Of a stretch of 64,000 nucleotides of DNA, positions 44,905-53,791 are shown one piece after another. The DNA lies in NCBI GenBank assembly GCA_905194315.1, contig CAJJRX010000009.1:6626-70625 (forward strand), in the 5' to 3' direction. The notes beneath the pieces are model-generated. The model did not search any database, was not told where the DNA came from, and saw only the letters and a program-made list of their open reading frames with translations. The position numbers were made by a program, and so were the translations under genes. This DNA comes from an uncultured Sutterella sp. (lineage in GTDB: Bacteria > Pseudomonadota > Gammaproteobacteria > Burkholderiales > Burkholderiaceae_F). Each line of letters opens with the position of its first letter. The first letter of the stretch is position 1.

Positions 44905-45753
44905 TCACTGCAGAATCGGATACGAACCGAAACAGCGGTAGAAGTCGGCGGTGTTTTCAACCTTGGAGAGCGCCAGCTGTACCGATTCCTCTTTCACGTT
45001 ACCCTCAAGGTCAATGTAGAAATTGTAGTCCCAGGCACCGTTTCTCGCAGGGCGTGACTCGATGCGAACCATCTGCACACCGTGATCGGCCAGGTGAAAC
45101 AGCACGTCGTAGAGCGAGCCCGGACGGTTCGGAACCGAGAACACGATACTGGTCTTCCATTTCATGGCGCCCGAATCGGGAAAAACCTCTCCGCCCTCAC
45201 CCATCAGGAGAAAGCGGGTCTGGTTACTCAGACCGTCCTGAATCGACTCGGCAAGCAGCCGCACACCATAGAGTTCGGCAGCGCGGCGTGCGGCGATACC
45301 GGCAGCGCCGGGCTCGACCGAGGCGCGCCGGGCACCTTCGGCATTCGAACTCACCGGCACCTGCACGGCCTGCGGAACATGCCGGGAGAGCCATTGCGCA
45401 CACTGCGCAAGACCCTGTGCATGGGCGTACACCGTACGCACCTCCTCGAGCGAGCTGACGTTACCCATCAGGTTGTGCACCACCGGCACGGTCACCTCGC
45501 CCACGATCTGCAACGGCGTATCGAGCAGCAGGTCGATTGCATGCGTCACCGTCCCGTTTGTGTTGTTCTCAATGGCAATCATCCCGGCCTGCGCACGACC
45601 TGCGGTCACAGCGCCGAGCACCTCGTCAAAACTCGAGCAGGCCAGACGGGGGACACTTTCAGGAAAAACTTTTAAAACGGCCTCTTCGGAAAAGGTGCCG
45701 ACGGGTCCGAGAAAGGAGACGGGACCGGTAAGACTAGTCTTGATTTCAGGCAT
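44905..45753 (-). CDS. pheA: Prephenate dehydratase (no chorismate mutase domain)
   Basis: This enzyme makes phenylpyruvate from prephenate. The 282-residue protein has the dehydratase motifs FLGPVGTFSEEAV, AIENNTNGTVTHAIDLLL, SNAEGARRA and the catalytic loop NQTRFLLMG, followed by an ACT domain for Phe binding (VFSVPNRPGSLYDVLFHLADHGVQMVRIESRP; ESRP is the typical end). Most betaproteobacterial PheA proteins also carry an N-terminal chorismate mutase domain of about 90 residues; it is missing here. The start overlaps serC by eight bases. Confidence 0.95.
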   Translation of the reverse strand: MPEIKTSLTGPVSFLGPVGTFSEEAVLKVFPESVPRLACSSFDEVLGAVTAGRAQAGMIAIENNTNGTVTHAIDLLLDTPLQIVGEVTVPVVHNLMGNVSSLEEVRTVYAHAQGLAQCAQWLSRHVPQAVQVPVSSNAEGARRASVEPGAAGIAARRAAELYGVRLLAESIQDGLSNQTRFLLMGEGGEVFPDSGAMKWKTSIVFSVPNRPGSLYDVLFHLADHGVQMVRIESRPARNGAWDYNFYIDLEGNVKEESVQLALSKVENTADFYRCFGSYPILQ

Positions 45754-46828
45754 GGCGTTGATAGAAGTCTGTCATGTAGGAAGCCAGCGCCTGCGCGCCC
45801 TCCTGAGGCATCGCGTTGTAGAGCGATGCGCGGATACCGCCGCGCGAGCGGTGTCCCTGGAGGTTATAGAGCCCGCGCTGAATGGCTTCGGCGATAAAAA
45901 GTTGTTCAAGCGTCTCACTGGGGAGCCGGAAAACAATATTGACACGGCTGCGGACATCAGCTCCGGGGGCGCCGGTGTAAAACCCGCCAAGTTCGTCGAT
46001 CACACTGTAGACCGTTGCACAGCGCCTGTCAGCGCGTTCGCTCATCACGTTCACGCCACCCTGATCCTGCACCCAGCGCAGCATAAGCAGCGCTGTATAG
46101 AGCGGCACCACCGGGGGCGTATTGAGCATACTGCCCGCCTCGGCGATTCTTCGCCAGGCAAGCAGCTGGGGAACTCTCAGATTGATCGAGCCGTAAAGAT
46201 CTCTGCGTACGATAACCAGTGTCGCCCCGGCCGTGCCGATGTTTTTCTGCAGTGAGGCAAACACCGCGCCGTGGCGTGACCAGTCCACAGGACGGGTAAA
46301 GATATTCGACGACATATCCGAGACGAGCACGGCATCGCCAAGCTCCACGTCAGGTGTCTGTCTGAACTCCTTGCCGTCGATGGTTTCGTTGTCGCAGTAA
46401 AAAACGTAGTCTGTCCCGCGCGAGGCGATGAGCCGGGACCGGGGAAGGCTCCCCGCGTCGCCGGTCCAGAGCGGATAGGCTCTGGAGATGCGGTCTGCCT
46501 CTTCGTAGGCTGCACGCGACCAGTGTCCGGTGATGATGTACGCGGCACGGTAGCCCTGCGTGCAGAGATTGAGCGGCAGCGCCGAGAACTGCAGGGTCGC
46601 GCCACCCGGACAGAAAAGAATATCGAACTCCTCAGGGACGTTCAGCAGGAAACGCACCCGCATGAGAAGCTCTTCGAGCAGTGTGCGGAAAATCTTGGTG
46701 CGGTGACCGAGCTCGAAAACCGAATACCCGCTGCCTTCACAGTTGCAGCAGGCCTGCCGGAGCGTCTCGAGCACCGGTTGCGGTAAAAGGGCGGGACCAG
46801 CGGAAAAATTAAATCCCGGATTATCCAT
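45746..46828 (-). CDS. serC: Phosphoserine aminotransferase
   Basis: SerC makes 3-phosphoserine for serine and also acts in pyridoxal phosphate synthesis. From MDNPGFNFSAGPALLP (46828; GGGAGGT upstream) it has 360 residues. The PLP-lysine is in FASLQKNIGTAGATLVIVRRDL, and LFCPGGATLQFSALPLNL with the C-terminal HRSRGGIRASLYNAMP are typical. It follows gyrA by 38 bases. Confidence 0.95.
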   Translation of the reverse strand: MDNPGFNFSAGPALLPQPVLETLRQACCNCEGSGYSVFELGHRTKIFRTLLEELLMRVRFLLNVPEEFDILFCPGGATLQFSALPLNLCTQGYRAAYIITGHWSRAAYEEADRISRAYPLWTGDAGSLPRSRLIASRGTDYVFYCDNETIDGKEFRQTPDVELGDAVLVSDMSSNIFTRPVDWSRHGAVFASLQKNIGTAGATLVIVRRDLYGSINLRVPQLLAWRRIAEAGSMLNTPPVVPLYTALLMLRWVQDQGGVNVMSERADRRCATVYSVIDELGGFYTGAPGADVRSRVNIVFRLPSETLEQLFIAEAIQRGLYNLQGHRSRGGIRASLYNAMPQEGAQALASYMTDFYQRHA

Positions 46829-46866
46829 GTTTTTCACCTCCCGCTGATCACGCCTTGCGACAGGAC

Positions 46867-49632
46867 TTACTCAGTCTTGTCGTCATCACTTGTGCCGGCG
46901 CCTTCGGTCTCAGGCATCTGAGCACCGTCCCCGGCAGCCGCTTCACCGTCAGAAGGCTGAGCCTCGCCCTGCGCCTCCTCAGGGGCTTCCTCCTCACCCG
47001 TGCATTCCGCACGGCGCACAGAGGCAACCGTATCGTTGTCGTCGACGTTAATCAGACGCACACCCTGAGCGGCACGGCTGTAGACCGACACTTCCGCGGC
47101 GCGGGTACGGATCACCTTGCCGCCGGTGCTCAGAATCATGATGTCATCGTCTTCGGTCACGAGAGTGGCAGAGACCACACGGCCGTTTCGTTCGGACGTG
47201 GAGATAGCCACCACACCCTTGCCGCCGCGACCGTGACGCGGATATTCGCTCATGAGGGTGCGCTTGCCGTAGCCGTTTTCGGTCACGGTGAGCACATAGT
47301 GAGAGTCGTCCTCGCTCACAAGCAGCGACACAACCTTCTGACCGTCCTCAAGACGCATCCCGCGCACACCGTGTGCTGTGCGGCCCATACTGCGGACATC
47401 GTCCTCGTCAAAGCGCACGCACTTGCCCGCGTCACTGAAGAGCATCACATCATGGTGACCGTGCGTGATGGCCACGCCGATCAGATGTTCGCCCTCTTCG
47501 AGGTTGATGGCGTTGATACCGCGCACGCGGGCATTGCGGAAGGCCGTCAGTTCGGTCTTCTTCACCACACCGCGGTCGGTGGCCATGAGCAGATACTGGT
47601 TTTCGGTGTCAAGGCTCTGCACCGGGAGGATGAACGAAATCTGTTCATCCGCTTCAAGCGGGAGCAGATTCACAATCGGACGGCCGCGCGCATTGGACTT
47701 GCCTTCAGGCAGGTCAAAGACGTCAATCGGATACATGCGCCCCATCGTCGAGAAACACAGAATAATGTCGTGCGTATTGGCGATAAAGAGCTCGGCCACT
47801 TCATCGTCCTTCGTCATTTCCTGAACCTTGCGACCCTTGCCGCCGCGAACCTGGGCGTTATAGTCGCCGAGTTCCTGGCTCTTGATGAAGCCGCCGCGCG
47901 AGAGCGTCACGACCATGTCGCGGCGCGGAATCAGATCGCGCTTGTCAAAGTTCGGATCGCCCATCGGGTCGATCGTGGAGCGGCGTTCGTCACCGTATTC
48001 ATCACGGATGGCTTCCAGTTCCTCTCCGATGATGGTGTTGACGCGTTCCGGACGGTCAAGAATATCAAGACAGTCGGCAATCAGATGCAGCATCTTGGCA
48101 TATTCAGCCTTCACCGCATCCTGCTCAAGACCGGTCAGGCTGCGCAGATTCATACGCAGGATGCTGTCGATCTGGGGACGGGTGAGGTAATACAGGCCGT
48201 CGGCCTGAATACCGCGGCTCATGTCCATGCCGTCAGGATAGAACTTGCGCAGTTCAGCCTGACTGCGGTTAAGGAGTTCGTCGGCAAACGACATCGGCCA
48301 GCCGCGGCTGTAGAGCTCGTCGGCAGCCTCCTGCGGCGTGCTTGCGGCACGGATGATGCGGATGAACTCGTCCAGGTTCGAGAGCGCCACGGCCTGACCT
48401 TCAAGGAGGTGGCCCTGCTGGCGGTACTTGCGCAGGCGGAAAACCGTACGGCGGGTGACCACTTCACGGCGGTGGGCGATGAAGTGCAGAATCATCTGCT
48501 TGAGGTTGAGCAGCGTGGGCTGACCGTCAACCAGCGCCACCATATTCATCCCGAAGGATTCCTGCATCTGAGTCATCTTGAAGAGGTTGTTGAGCACCAC
48601 TTCAGGCATGACACCCTGCTTGAGGTCGATACAGATACGGATCTGCTGACTCGACTCGTCACGCATTTCCGCAATGCCTTCAATCTTCTTTTCGCGCATG
48701 AGCTCATGCATCTTTTCATACATGACGCGCTTGTTGACCATGTAGGGAATTTCGTCAACCACAATGCGGGTGCGGTCACGGCCGAACTCTTCAAAGTGGG
48801 TGCGCGCACGCATCACCACACGGCCGCGGCCGGTGCGGTAGCCCTCATGCACATCGTGAATACCGAAAATAATCCCGCCGGTGGGGAAATCCGGTGCCGG
48901 CATAAAGCGGATCAGATCGTCGACCGTGCAGTCGGGATGATGCAGATAGTGCAGACAGGCCTCAATGGTTTCGCGCAGGTTGTGCGGCGGAATATTCGTG
49001 GCCATACCGACAGCAATACCCGAGGAGCCGTTGATGAGCAGCTGCGGCAGACGGGTCGGCAGCACGGTCGGTTCACGTTCGGAGTTATCGAAGTTCGGCA
49101 CGAAGTCAACCGTCTCTTCATTGATGTCGGCAAGCATTTCACTTGCAATCTTCATCAGACGGACTTCGGTATAACGCATAGCCGCAGGACTGTCGCCGTC
49201 AATGGAGCCGAAGTTGCCCTGACCGTAAATGAGCGGATAACGCAGGGAGAACGGCTGAGCCATACGCACCACCGTCATGTAGGCGGCGCTGTCACCGTGG
49301 GGGTGATACTTACCGAGCACTTCCCCGACCACACGGGCGGATTTCTTGGTGGGATTGTTGTGCGTGTTCTTCAGCTCGTTCATAGCGAAGAGCACACGGC
49401 GGTGCACAGGCTTGAAACCGTCACGAACGTCTGGCAGTGCACGACCCACAATCACGCTCATGGCGTAGTCAAGGTAGGACCGCTTCATTTCGGTTTCAAG
49501 AGAGATCGGAAGCAGTTCCTGTGCGATAGTCAGCGGCGAAGAGCCGTCGTTATCATCAGAACCGTCTGTTTCCGTATCCTCAAACACGCCATCCTGGCCG
49601 TTAAGCTCTTCTTTATTCTCTTTTTCGTCCAT
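46867..49632 (-). CDS. gyrA: DNA gyrase subunit A
   Basis: GyrA cuts and rejoins DNA in supercoiling. The start at 49632 (MDEKENKEEL; AGGGG upstream) gives 921 residues with an acidic N-terminal extension. The catalytic tyrosine is in AAMRYTEVRL, and GRALPDVRDGFKPVHRR and the GyrA box QVRGGKGRK are present. The last ~50 residues are acidic and Ala/Gly-rich. In the quinolone pocket, HPHGDSAAYMTVVRMAQ has Ser at E. coli position 83 but Met at position 87 (codon ATG, 49278-49276), where E. coli has Asp. Confidence 0.97.
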   Translation of the reverse strand: MDEKENKEELNGQDGVFEDTETDGSDDNDGSSPLTIAQELLPISLETEMKRSYLDYAMSVIVGRALPDVRDGFKPVHRRVLFAMNELKNTHNNPTKKSARVVGEVLGKYHPHGDSAAYMTVVRMAQPFSLRYPLIYGQGNFGSIDGDSPAAMRYTEVRLMKIASEMLADINEETVDFVPNFDNSEREPTVLPTRLPQLLINGSSGIAVGMATNIPPHNLRETIEACLHYLHHPDCTVDDLIRFMPAPDFPTGGIIFGIHDVHEGYRTGRGRVVMRARTHFEEFGRDRTRIVVDEIPYMVNKRVMYEKMHELMREKKIEGIAEMRDESSQQIRICIDLKQGVMPEVVLNNLFKMTQMQESFGMNMVALVDGQPTLLNLKQMILHFIAHRREVVTRRTVFRLRKYRQQGHLLEGQAVALSNLDEFIRIIRAASTPQEAADELYSRGWPMSFADELLNRSQAELRKFYPDGMDMSRGIQADGLYYLTRPQIDSILRMNLRSLTGLEQDAVKAEYAKMLHLIADCLDILDRPERVNTIIGEELEAIRDEYGDERRSTIDPMGDPNFDKRDLIPRRDMVVTLSRGGFIKSQELGDYNAQVRGGKGRKVQEMTKDDEVAELFIANTHDIILCFSTMGRMYPIDVFDLPEGKSNARGRPIVNLLPLEADEQISFILPVQSLDTENQYLLMATDRGVVKKTELTAFRNARVRGINAINLEEGEHLIGVAITHGHHDVMLFSDAGKCVRFDEDDVRSMGRTAHGVRGMRLEDGQKVVSLLVSEDDSHYVLTVTENGYGKRTLMSEYPRHGRGGKGVVAISTSERNGRVVSATLVTEDDDIMILSTGGKVIRTRAAEVSVYSRAAQGVRLINVDDNDTVASVRRAECTGEEEAPEEAQGEAQPSDGEAAAGDGAQMPETEGAGTSDDDKTE

Positions 49633-50040
49633 CGAGGACCCCTTGCGTTGCATAGCATGAGTCGCAGAAACTCTGTAAGCCTCTGCGGATCACACCACTC
49701 TAAAAACCTTCATGCGTCGCGCGATCTCTCAACCTCCCGCGTGTTTAGACGGCATACAAAAACCGCCCCGGGTAAATGAATCTGGAGGGAGTACTGTTGC
49801 ACAGTCGGGCAACTTTTCTGATCGCGGAACTTGAACTACTAAATTATTGATTCTAACAGGTATGAGCACGCTCTTCCAAAGTACAATGTGAGGAAAATTG
49901 CACCCGAGTGCACTTATGAGCTCTGCGCGCGGCTTTGTGTCCTGAGCACCGGAAAATCACACCTGCTCCGGCAGGCTCGCACAGGTTCCCGCAATGCAGG
50001 CTCATGCGTTTTTTCTTTCACGCAACACCTCAGAGAATCT
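49633..50040. other. Divergent region between gyrA and the amidohydrolase gene
   Basis: About 408 bases without a supported gene. A reading frame joins the amidohydrolase from 49888, but its first 51 codons look non-coding. The minus strand holds a likely gyrA promoter (separate entry). No clear plus-strand promoter was found; TACAAT at 49883-49888 lacks a matching -35. Confidence 0.5.
49851..49880 (-). promoter_or_regulatory. Likely gyrA promoter
   Basis: On the minus strand TTGGAA (49880-49875), an 18-base spacer and TAGAAT (49856-49851), with a TG extension one base before the -10 hexamer. It would give a gyrA leader of about 200 bases. Confidence 0.45.
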
Positions 50041-51357
50041 ATGCACGCCGATACGATTATTGAAGCTCGCTGGGTTTATCCCATCGTTCCCCGAAACACC
50101 CTTTTAGAGAATCACAGTGTCGTTATCCGCGAAGGCCGGATTATCGATATTCTTCCGACGGATGAATGCCGCAGCCGCTACAGTGCCGATGTGGTGCACA
50201 CCCTCCCCGAGAGCGCCCTCATGCCCGGTTTTGTGAATCTTCACAGCCATGCGGCAATGAATCTGCTGCGCGGGCTCGGTCCCGATCTTGCACTGATGGA
50301 CTGGCTCAATACGGCCATCTGGCCGGTGGAAGGCAAACTCATGAGTCATGAGTTTGTCGCTGACGGCTCCTATCTGGCCGGGCTCGAGATGGCCGCGGGC
50401 GGCGTGACCTGTACCTCCGACCATTACTTCTTCCCTGAGGCGGCCGCCGAAGGGCTGCGCAAGGCCGGTCTCCGGTGTGCGGTCTCAGCCATGGTGATCG
50501 GTTTCCCGAGCGCCTGGGCGAAAACCGACGATGAATACCTCGCGAAAGGGGAGGAACTTATCCGCGCACATCTCAACGATGAGTTTGTGCGCACCACCAT
50601 CGGTCCGCACGCTCCCTACACGGTGAGCGATGAGAGCCTCAAACGCTGCGCTGAGCTCAGTGATCGCTACGGTGTGCCGGTTCACATTCATCTCAACGAG
50701 ACCCTCGCCGAGGTGGAGGGCTCACTCAAAGAGCACGGCAAACGTCCGCTTGCCCGTCTGAGTGACTGCGGTCTGCTCACCGACCGGCTTATTGCCGTTC
50801 ACAATGTGCATGCCACAGAAGAGGAACTTGCCGCCCTCGCACAGGCGGGTGCCTCGATGGCACACTGCCCCTGTTCGAACCTGAAACTGGCCAGCGGATT
50901 CGCGCCTGTTGCTAAAGCGCAACAACTTGGAGTGAATTTAGGCATCGGTACCGACGGGGTGGCAAGTAACGACAAACTTGACATGCTCGGCGAGACCAGA
51001 CTCGCGGCCATGCTGGCCAAAGCGGTCATCGGCGACACCACCCGTGCAACCGTAGCGGACATGCTCGAGGCGGCCACGCTCGGCGGTGCACGGGCACTGA
51101 AATGGGACAGTGAAATCGGCTCTCTTGAAAAGGGAAAAGCGGCTGATATTATTGCAATTAATTTAGCAACTATTAATACCCTTCCCGTGAGTGATCCTGC
51201 GGCGCAAATTCTCTACTCCGCAGATCGTGAAAACATCACTCACACATGGGTGGCAGGTGAATTAATTGCAGATAAGCAACAAAAAAATACTATTTCAGGT
51301 CAAAAATTGTGCGAATCTGCCAAAGAACTCTGTATTAAGTGGCAAAATAGAATGTGA
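50041..51357 (+). CDS. mtaD: TRZ/ATZ-family amidohydrolase (probable methylthioadenosine/S-adenosylhomocysteine deaminase)
   Basis: A 438-residue metal-dependent hydrolase starting at MHADTIIEARWVYPIVP. Metal ligands are seen in VNLHSHAAMNLLRG (HxH), VPVHIHLNET, IAVHNVHATEEEL and LGIGTDGVASND. The fold type acts on 5'-methylthioadenosine, S-adenosylhomocysteine or related amines; the exact substrate is inferred. In many betaproteobacteria a gene of this kind lies beside ubiG near gyrA. The last ~70 codons become A/T-rich compared with the rest of the gene. Confidence 0.85.
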   Translation: MHADTIIEARWVYPIVPRNTLLENHSVVIREGRIIDILPTDECRSRYSADVVHTLPESALMPGFVNLHSHAAMNLLRGLGPDLALMDWLNTAIWPVEGKLMSHEFVADGSYLAGLEMAAGGVTCTSDHYFFPEAAAEGLRKAGLRCAVSAMVIGFPSAWAKTDDEYLAKGEELIRAHLNDEFVRTTIGPHAPYTVSDESLKRCAELSDRYGVPVHIHLNETLAEVEGSLKEHGKRPLARLSDCGLLTDRLIAVHNVHATEEELAALAQAGASMAHCPCSNLKLASGFAPVAKAQQLGVNLGIGTDGVASNDKLDMLGETRLAAMLAKAVIGDTTRATVADMLEAATLGGARALKWDSEIGSLEKGKAADIIAINLATINTLPVSDPAAQILYSADRENITHTWVAGELIADKQQKNTISGQKLCESAKELCIKWQNRM

Positions 51358-51440
51358 TTAACATTGATTCGACTGTTTCAGTAGCACATCGAAGCAGAAT
51401 CTGCCACAATGTGGCTATCGTCGATCAATTGTTTATCAGA

Positions 51441-51467
51441 TTCCATGGTGATAATATCTTCATGGAA
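51441..51467. repeat. Inverted repeat upstream of ompA
   Basis: TTCCATG (51441-51447) and CATGGAA (51461-51467) flank an A/T-rich 13-base spacer. It lies 169 bases before the ompA start, so it could be an operator or a hairpin in the leader. Confidence 0.5.
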
Positions 51468-51635
51468 TTGGTCAGCCAGTTTCCTTAGGTTGTGGGTACT
51501 TGACTTATTGGTTGGCGGGCCTGCTGTAGGTTAATTGGATAAATTTGGATGCTGGCCTTGGTGGTAGCACTGATGAGGTCGGCGACAAATCGTCCTTTCC
51601 GTTAAAGCTTCCTATACTTTTTGAGGATAAAAACA

Positions 51636-52316
51636 ATGAAAACTTCTCTTAAGCTCGGTGGTCTCGTTGCTGCCATGATGCTGACGGTGTCGGGCGCTTC
51701 TTTCGCTGCCGACGCCACGAGTCCGTATGTTCACTCTACGGATGGCCAGATTGTGAAAGATCCGTTTGGCCTCTGCTGGCGCACCGGCTTCTGGACGCCT
51801 GCTCTCGCTGAAGCCATGGGCCGCGATGGTGAAGGCTGTGCTTGCGACGCTGACATCCTCTCCGCCGCTGTTTGCGCTCCCGCTCCTGAAGCTGCTCCGG
51901 CTCCCAAGGCCAAGGCCGCTGAAAAGGTGACCTTCGCTGCCGACACGCTCTTCAACTTCGACAAGGCTGATCTCAAGCCCGAAGGCAAGCGCGTTCTCGA
52001 TGACCTCGTTGCCGCCCTCGCCGGTGTTGACGTTGAAGTCATCCTCTCCTCTGGTTACACCGACCGCATCGGTAAGGATGCTTACAACCAGAAGCTCTCC
52101 CTGCGTCGTGCTGAAGCCGTCAAGGCTTACCTCGTCAGCAAGGGTGTGAACGCCAATCTGATCAAGACTGTTGGTTACGGTAAGGCTGATCCGGTTGTGA
52201 ACTGCCCGAACCCGACCAAGAAGGGTCAGATCAAGAACTTCCGCGAACTCGTTCAGTGCCTCGCACCGAACCGTCGCGCCGTTGTTGAAGTGGTTGGTTC
52301 CCGTCCCGCCATGTAA
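51636..52316 (+). CDS. ompA: OmpA-family outer membrane protein
   Basis: The 226-residue protein has a signal peptide (MKTSLKLGGLVAAMMLTVSG, cleavage near ASFAAD), a short region with FGLCWRTGFWTPALAEA, a Pro/Ala-rich hinge (APAPEAAPAPKAKA) and a C-terminal OmpA domain that binds peptidoglycan (FNFDKADLKPEGKRVLDDL; GYTDRIGKDAYNQKLSLRRA). There is no N-terminal eight-strand barrel. The FGLCWRTG motif and the GEGCACDADI cysteines are typical of betaproteobacterial OmpA. GAGGA lies eight bases before the ATG. Codon use is strongly biased, so it is likely abundant. Confidence 0.93.
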   Translation: MKTSLKLGGLVAAMMLTVSGASFAADATSPYVHSTDGQIVKDPFGLCWRTGFWTPALAEAMGRDGEGCACDADILSAAVCAPAPEAAPAPKAKAAEKVTFAADTLFNFDKADLKPEGKRVLDDLVAALAGVDVEVILSSGYTDRIGKDAYNQKLSLRRAEAVKAYLVSKGVNANLIKTVGYGKADPVVNCPNPTKKGQIKNFRELVQCLAPNRRAVVEVVGSRPAM

Positions 52317-52363
52317 TAGTGCGAGCTGACCGGTTCGCCGGCCGGCTTCTCTATGCAACGATT

Positions 52364-52400
52364 AAACCCTCGATCACGAAATCGGGGGTTTACTTTTATT
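52364..52400 (+). terminator. Terminator of ompA
   Basis: AAACCCTCGAT (52364-52374) pairs with ATCGGGGGTTT (52381-52391, one G-U), followed by ACTTTTATT. Confidence 0.75.
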
Positions 52401-52429
52401 GGCCTGCTCTCTTTGAAGGTTTTCCTGGC

Positions 52430-53092
52430 ATGAGCGCTCTGAAACTGTTTCTGTTTGACCTTGACGGCACGCTGCTCGATACCGCTCCCACCCTGGCTGC
52501 TGCCGCAAACCGGGTACTCGCCGACCGCGGACTTGAACCGCTGCCGGTTTCGGAGCTGCGCCCCTACGTGAGTAAAGGCGCCCCCGGACTGCTTGGCCGC
52601 GGACTGGGCATCACCCCCGAGGATAAGGACTTCCCCTCGCTTCGCCGTGACTTTCTCAGCTATTACGCTGAGGACATCATCACCGGTACCGGACTTTTTG
52701 ACGGAGTTCGGGAGATGATTGATGCACTGCACAGCCGGGGTATCAGAACAGGGATTGTCACCAATAAACCCGAGTACCTTACGCTGCAGCTGCTCGACGC
52801 ACTGAATGCAACACCGCTTTTCAGTGTCATCATGGGCTCGGACAGCGTGGGCGGTGCCATGAAACCCAATCCGCAGTCGCTGCTGACAGCGCTCGAACGC
52901 ACCGGGGTGAGAGCTCAGGAGGCACTCTATGCCGGCGATGATCGCCGGGATATTGAAGCCGCTCACCGTGCCGGTATGCCTGCCGCGAGTGTCGCCTGGG
53001 GGTACAGCAATGAGGACATGAGCACCTGGAGCGCGGATTTTCACGCCCGGACTCCCTCTGACCTTGTCCGCTGGGTTGACAAATTTCAGTAG
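52430..53092 (+). CDS. gph: Phosphoglycolate phosphatase-like HAD hydrolase
   Basis: A 220-residue HAD phosphatase. The nucleophile motif is LFLFDLDGTLLDTAPTL, motif II is TGIVTNKPEYL, and the C-terminal motifs are KPNPQSLLTAL and YAGDDRRDIEAA. Gph proteins remove 2-phosphoglycolate formed in DNA repair. The order ompA-ubiG-gph is frequent in betaproteobacteria; here gph follows ompA directly and ubiG is missing. The end of the gene contains the -35 of the tmRNA promoter. Confidence 0.92.
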   Translation: MSALKLFLFDLDGTLLDTAPTLAAAANRVLADRGLEPLPVSELRPYVSKGAPGLLGRGLGITPEDKDFPSLRRDFLSYYAEDIITGTGLFDGVREMIDALHSRGIRTGIVTNKPEYLTLQLLDALNATPLFSVIMGSDSVGGAMKPNPQSLLTALERTGVRAQEALYAGDDRRDIEAAHRAGMPAASVAWGYSNEDMSTWSADFHARTPSDLVRWVDKFQ

Positions 53093-53106
53093 CATCGTGA
53101 TATACT
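53076..53106 (+). promoter_or_regulatory. Promoter of the tmRNA gene
   Basis: TTGACA (53076-53081) and TATACT (53101-53106) are both near-consensus, with a long 19-base spacer. The -35 lies inside the last codons of gph. Transcription would begin around 53113, 12 bases before the mature 5' end. Confidence 0.7.
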
Positions 53107-53124
53107 GACCTACTACACAGAGTT

Positions 53125-53487
53125 GGGGGCGCCTTGGTTTCGACGGGGACGCGGACGCTGTGTCTTGCATGTCGAGGTGCGGTACCTCGTAAAACAGCTG
53201 CAAAACTTATAGACGCCAACAATAAGCGTTTTGCTCTCGCTGCTTAAAGCGGGATGTTGCACAAGTCAGGCTCCGGGCTTGGTCTGGTAAAACAGACAGC
53301 AACATCGATCTAGGAGTCTAGGTTCCTGTGGTGTTGGTACGCCGGAACTGAAAATTTCATCAACTAGTCACTCAGTATGCCTGATGTTCGGCGCGCTCAG
53401 TGGCGAAACTCAAGTAGAGCATCTAAGCATGTAGATAGAACAGAAAAAGGTTTCCGGACGCGGGTTCAACTCCCGCCGCCTCCACCA
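53125..53487 (+). ncRNA. ssrA: Transfer-messenger RNA
   Basis: The 5' end GGGGGCGCCTTGGTTTCGAC and the 3' end (GGTTCAACTCCCGCC, then GCCTCCACCA) form the tRNA-like domain; GGGGGCG pairs with CGCCTCC and CCA is encoded. The tag frame after ATAGAC reads ANNKRFALAA followed by TAA (53206-53248 region). It rescues stalled ribosomes with SmpB. Length is 363 nucleotides. No integrase or attachment-site repeat was seen next to it. Confidence 0.97.
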
Positions 53488-53725
53488 ACTTCCTCTCTTC
53501 AGGCCTTCTTCCGGCCTCACGTTACCTCCAGAATTTTCTCAAAGTTTCCTGCAAACCCCTCTCCGGCAAGGCTTTACAGAGCACTCCACCCTTTGCCTCC
53601 TTTCTCCGCCACGTATCCGTTGGCACCGGAATCAGAGGCAGTGCACCGCCGCACAGTACACAACACAGTACACAAAGTCCGCGGGATAACCTCTTTGTCA
53701 CCGGCTGAGTTTCGCCTGCCGGCAA
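53488..53725. other. Spacer downstream of tmRNA
   Basis: About 240 bases (304 to the next gene) without a supported gene. A small stem AGGCC/GGCCT near 53499-53516 is a poor terminator candidate. A short tandem CACAGTACACAA is present twice at about 53651-53676. Confidence 0.5.
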
Positions 53726-53765
53726 AAGTAAAACACCTCCCGCCGGCATTCCGGTGAGAGGTGTT
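53726..53765 (-). terminator. Terminator of the DUF748 gene
   Basis: On the minus strand AACACCTC (53765-53758) pairs with GAGGTGTT (53739-53732), followed by TTAC; an inner CCGG/CCGG part can extend the stem. Confidence 0.65.
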
Positions 53766-53791
53766 GTTCAGGTTTGAAGCGCAACAGTGTT

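Noticed and set aside
46855..49779. Open frame of about 970 codons antisense to gyrA
   Set aside because: A shadow of gyrA; the sense strand encodes a complete, motif-rich protein, and the antisense product is rich in His/Arg/Val with no domain.
53651..53676. Two copies of CACAGTACACAA as a possible att site beside tmRNA
   Set aside because: The copies are adjacent and short, do not match the tmRNA 3' end, and there is no integrase or foreign DNA nearby.
53377..53757. Open frame of 126 codons starting within the tmRNA gene
   Set aside because: It overlaps the mature tmRNA, and the product has no features of a real protein.
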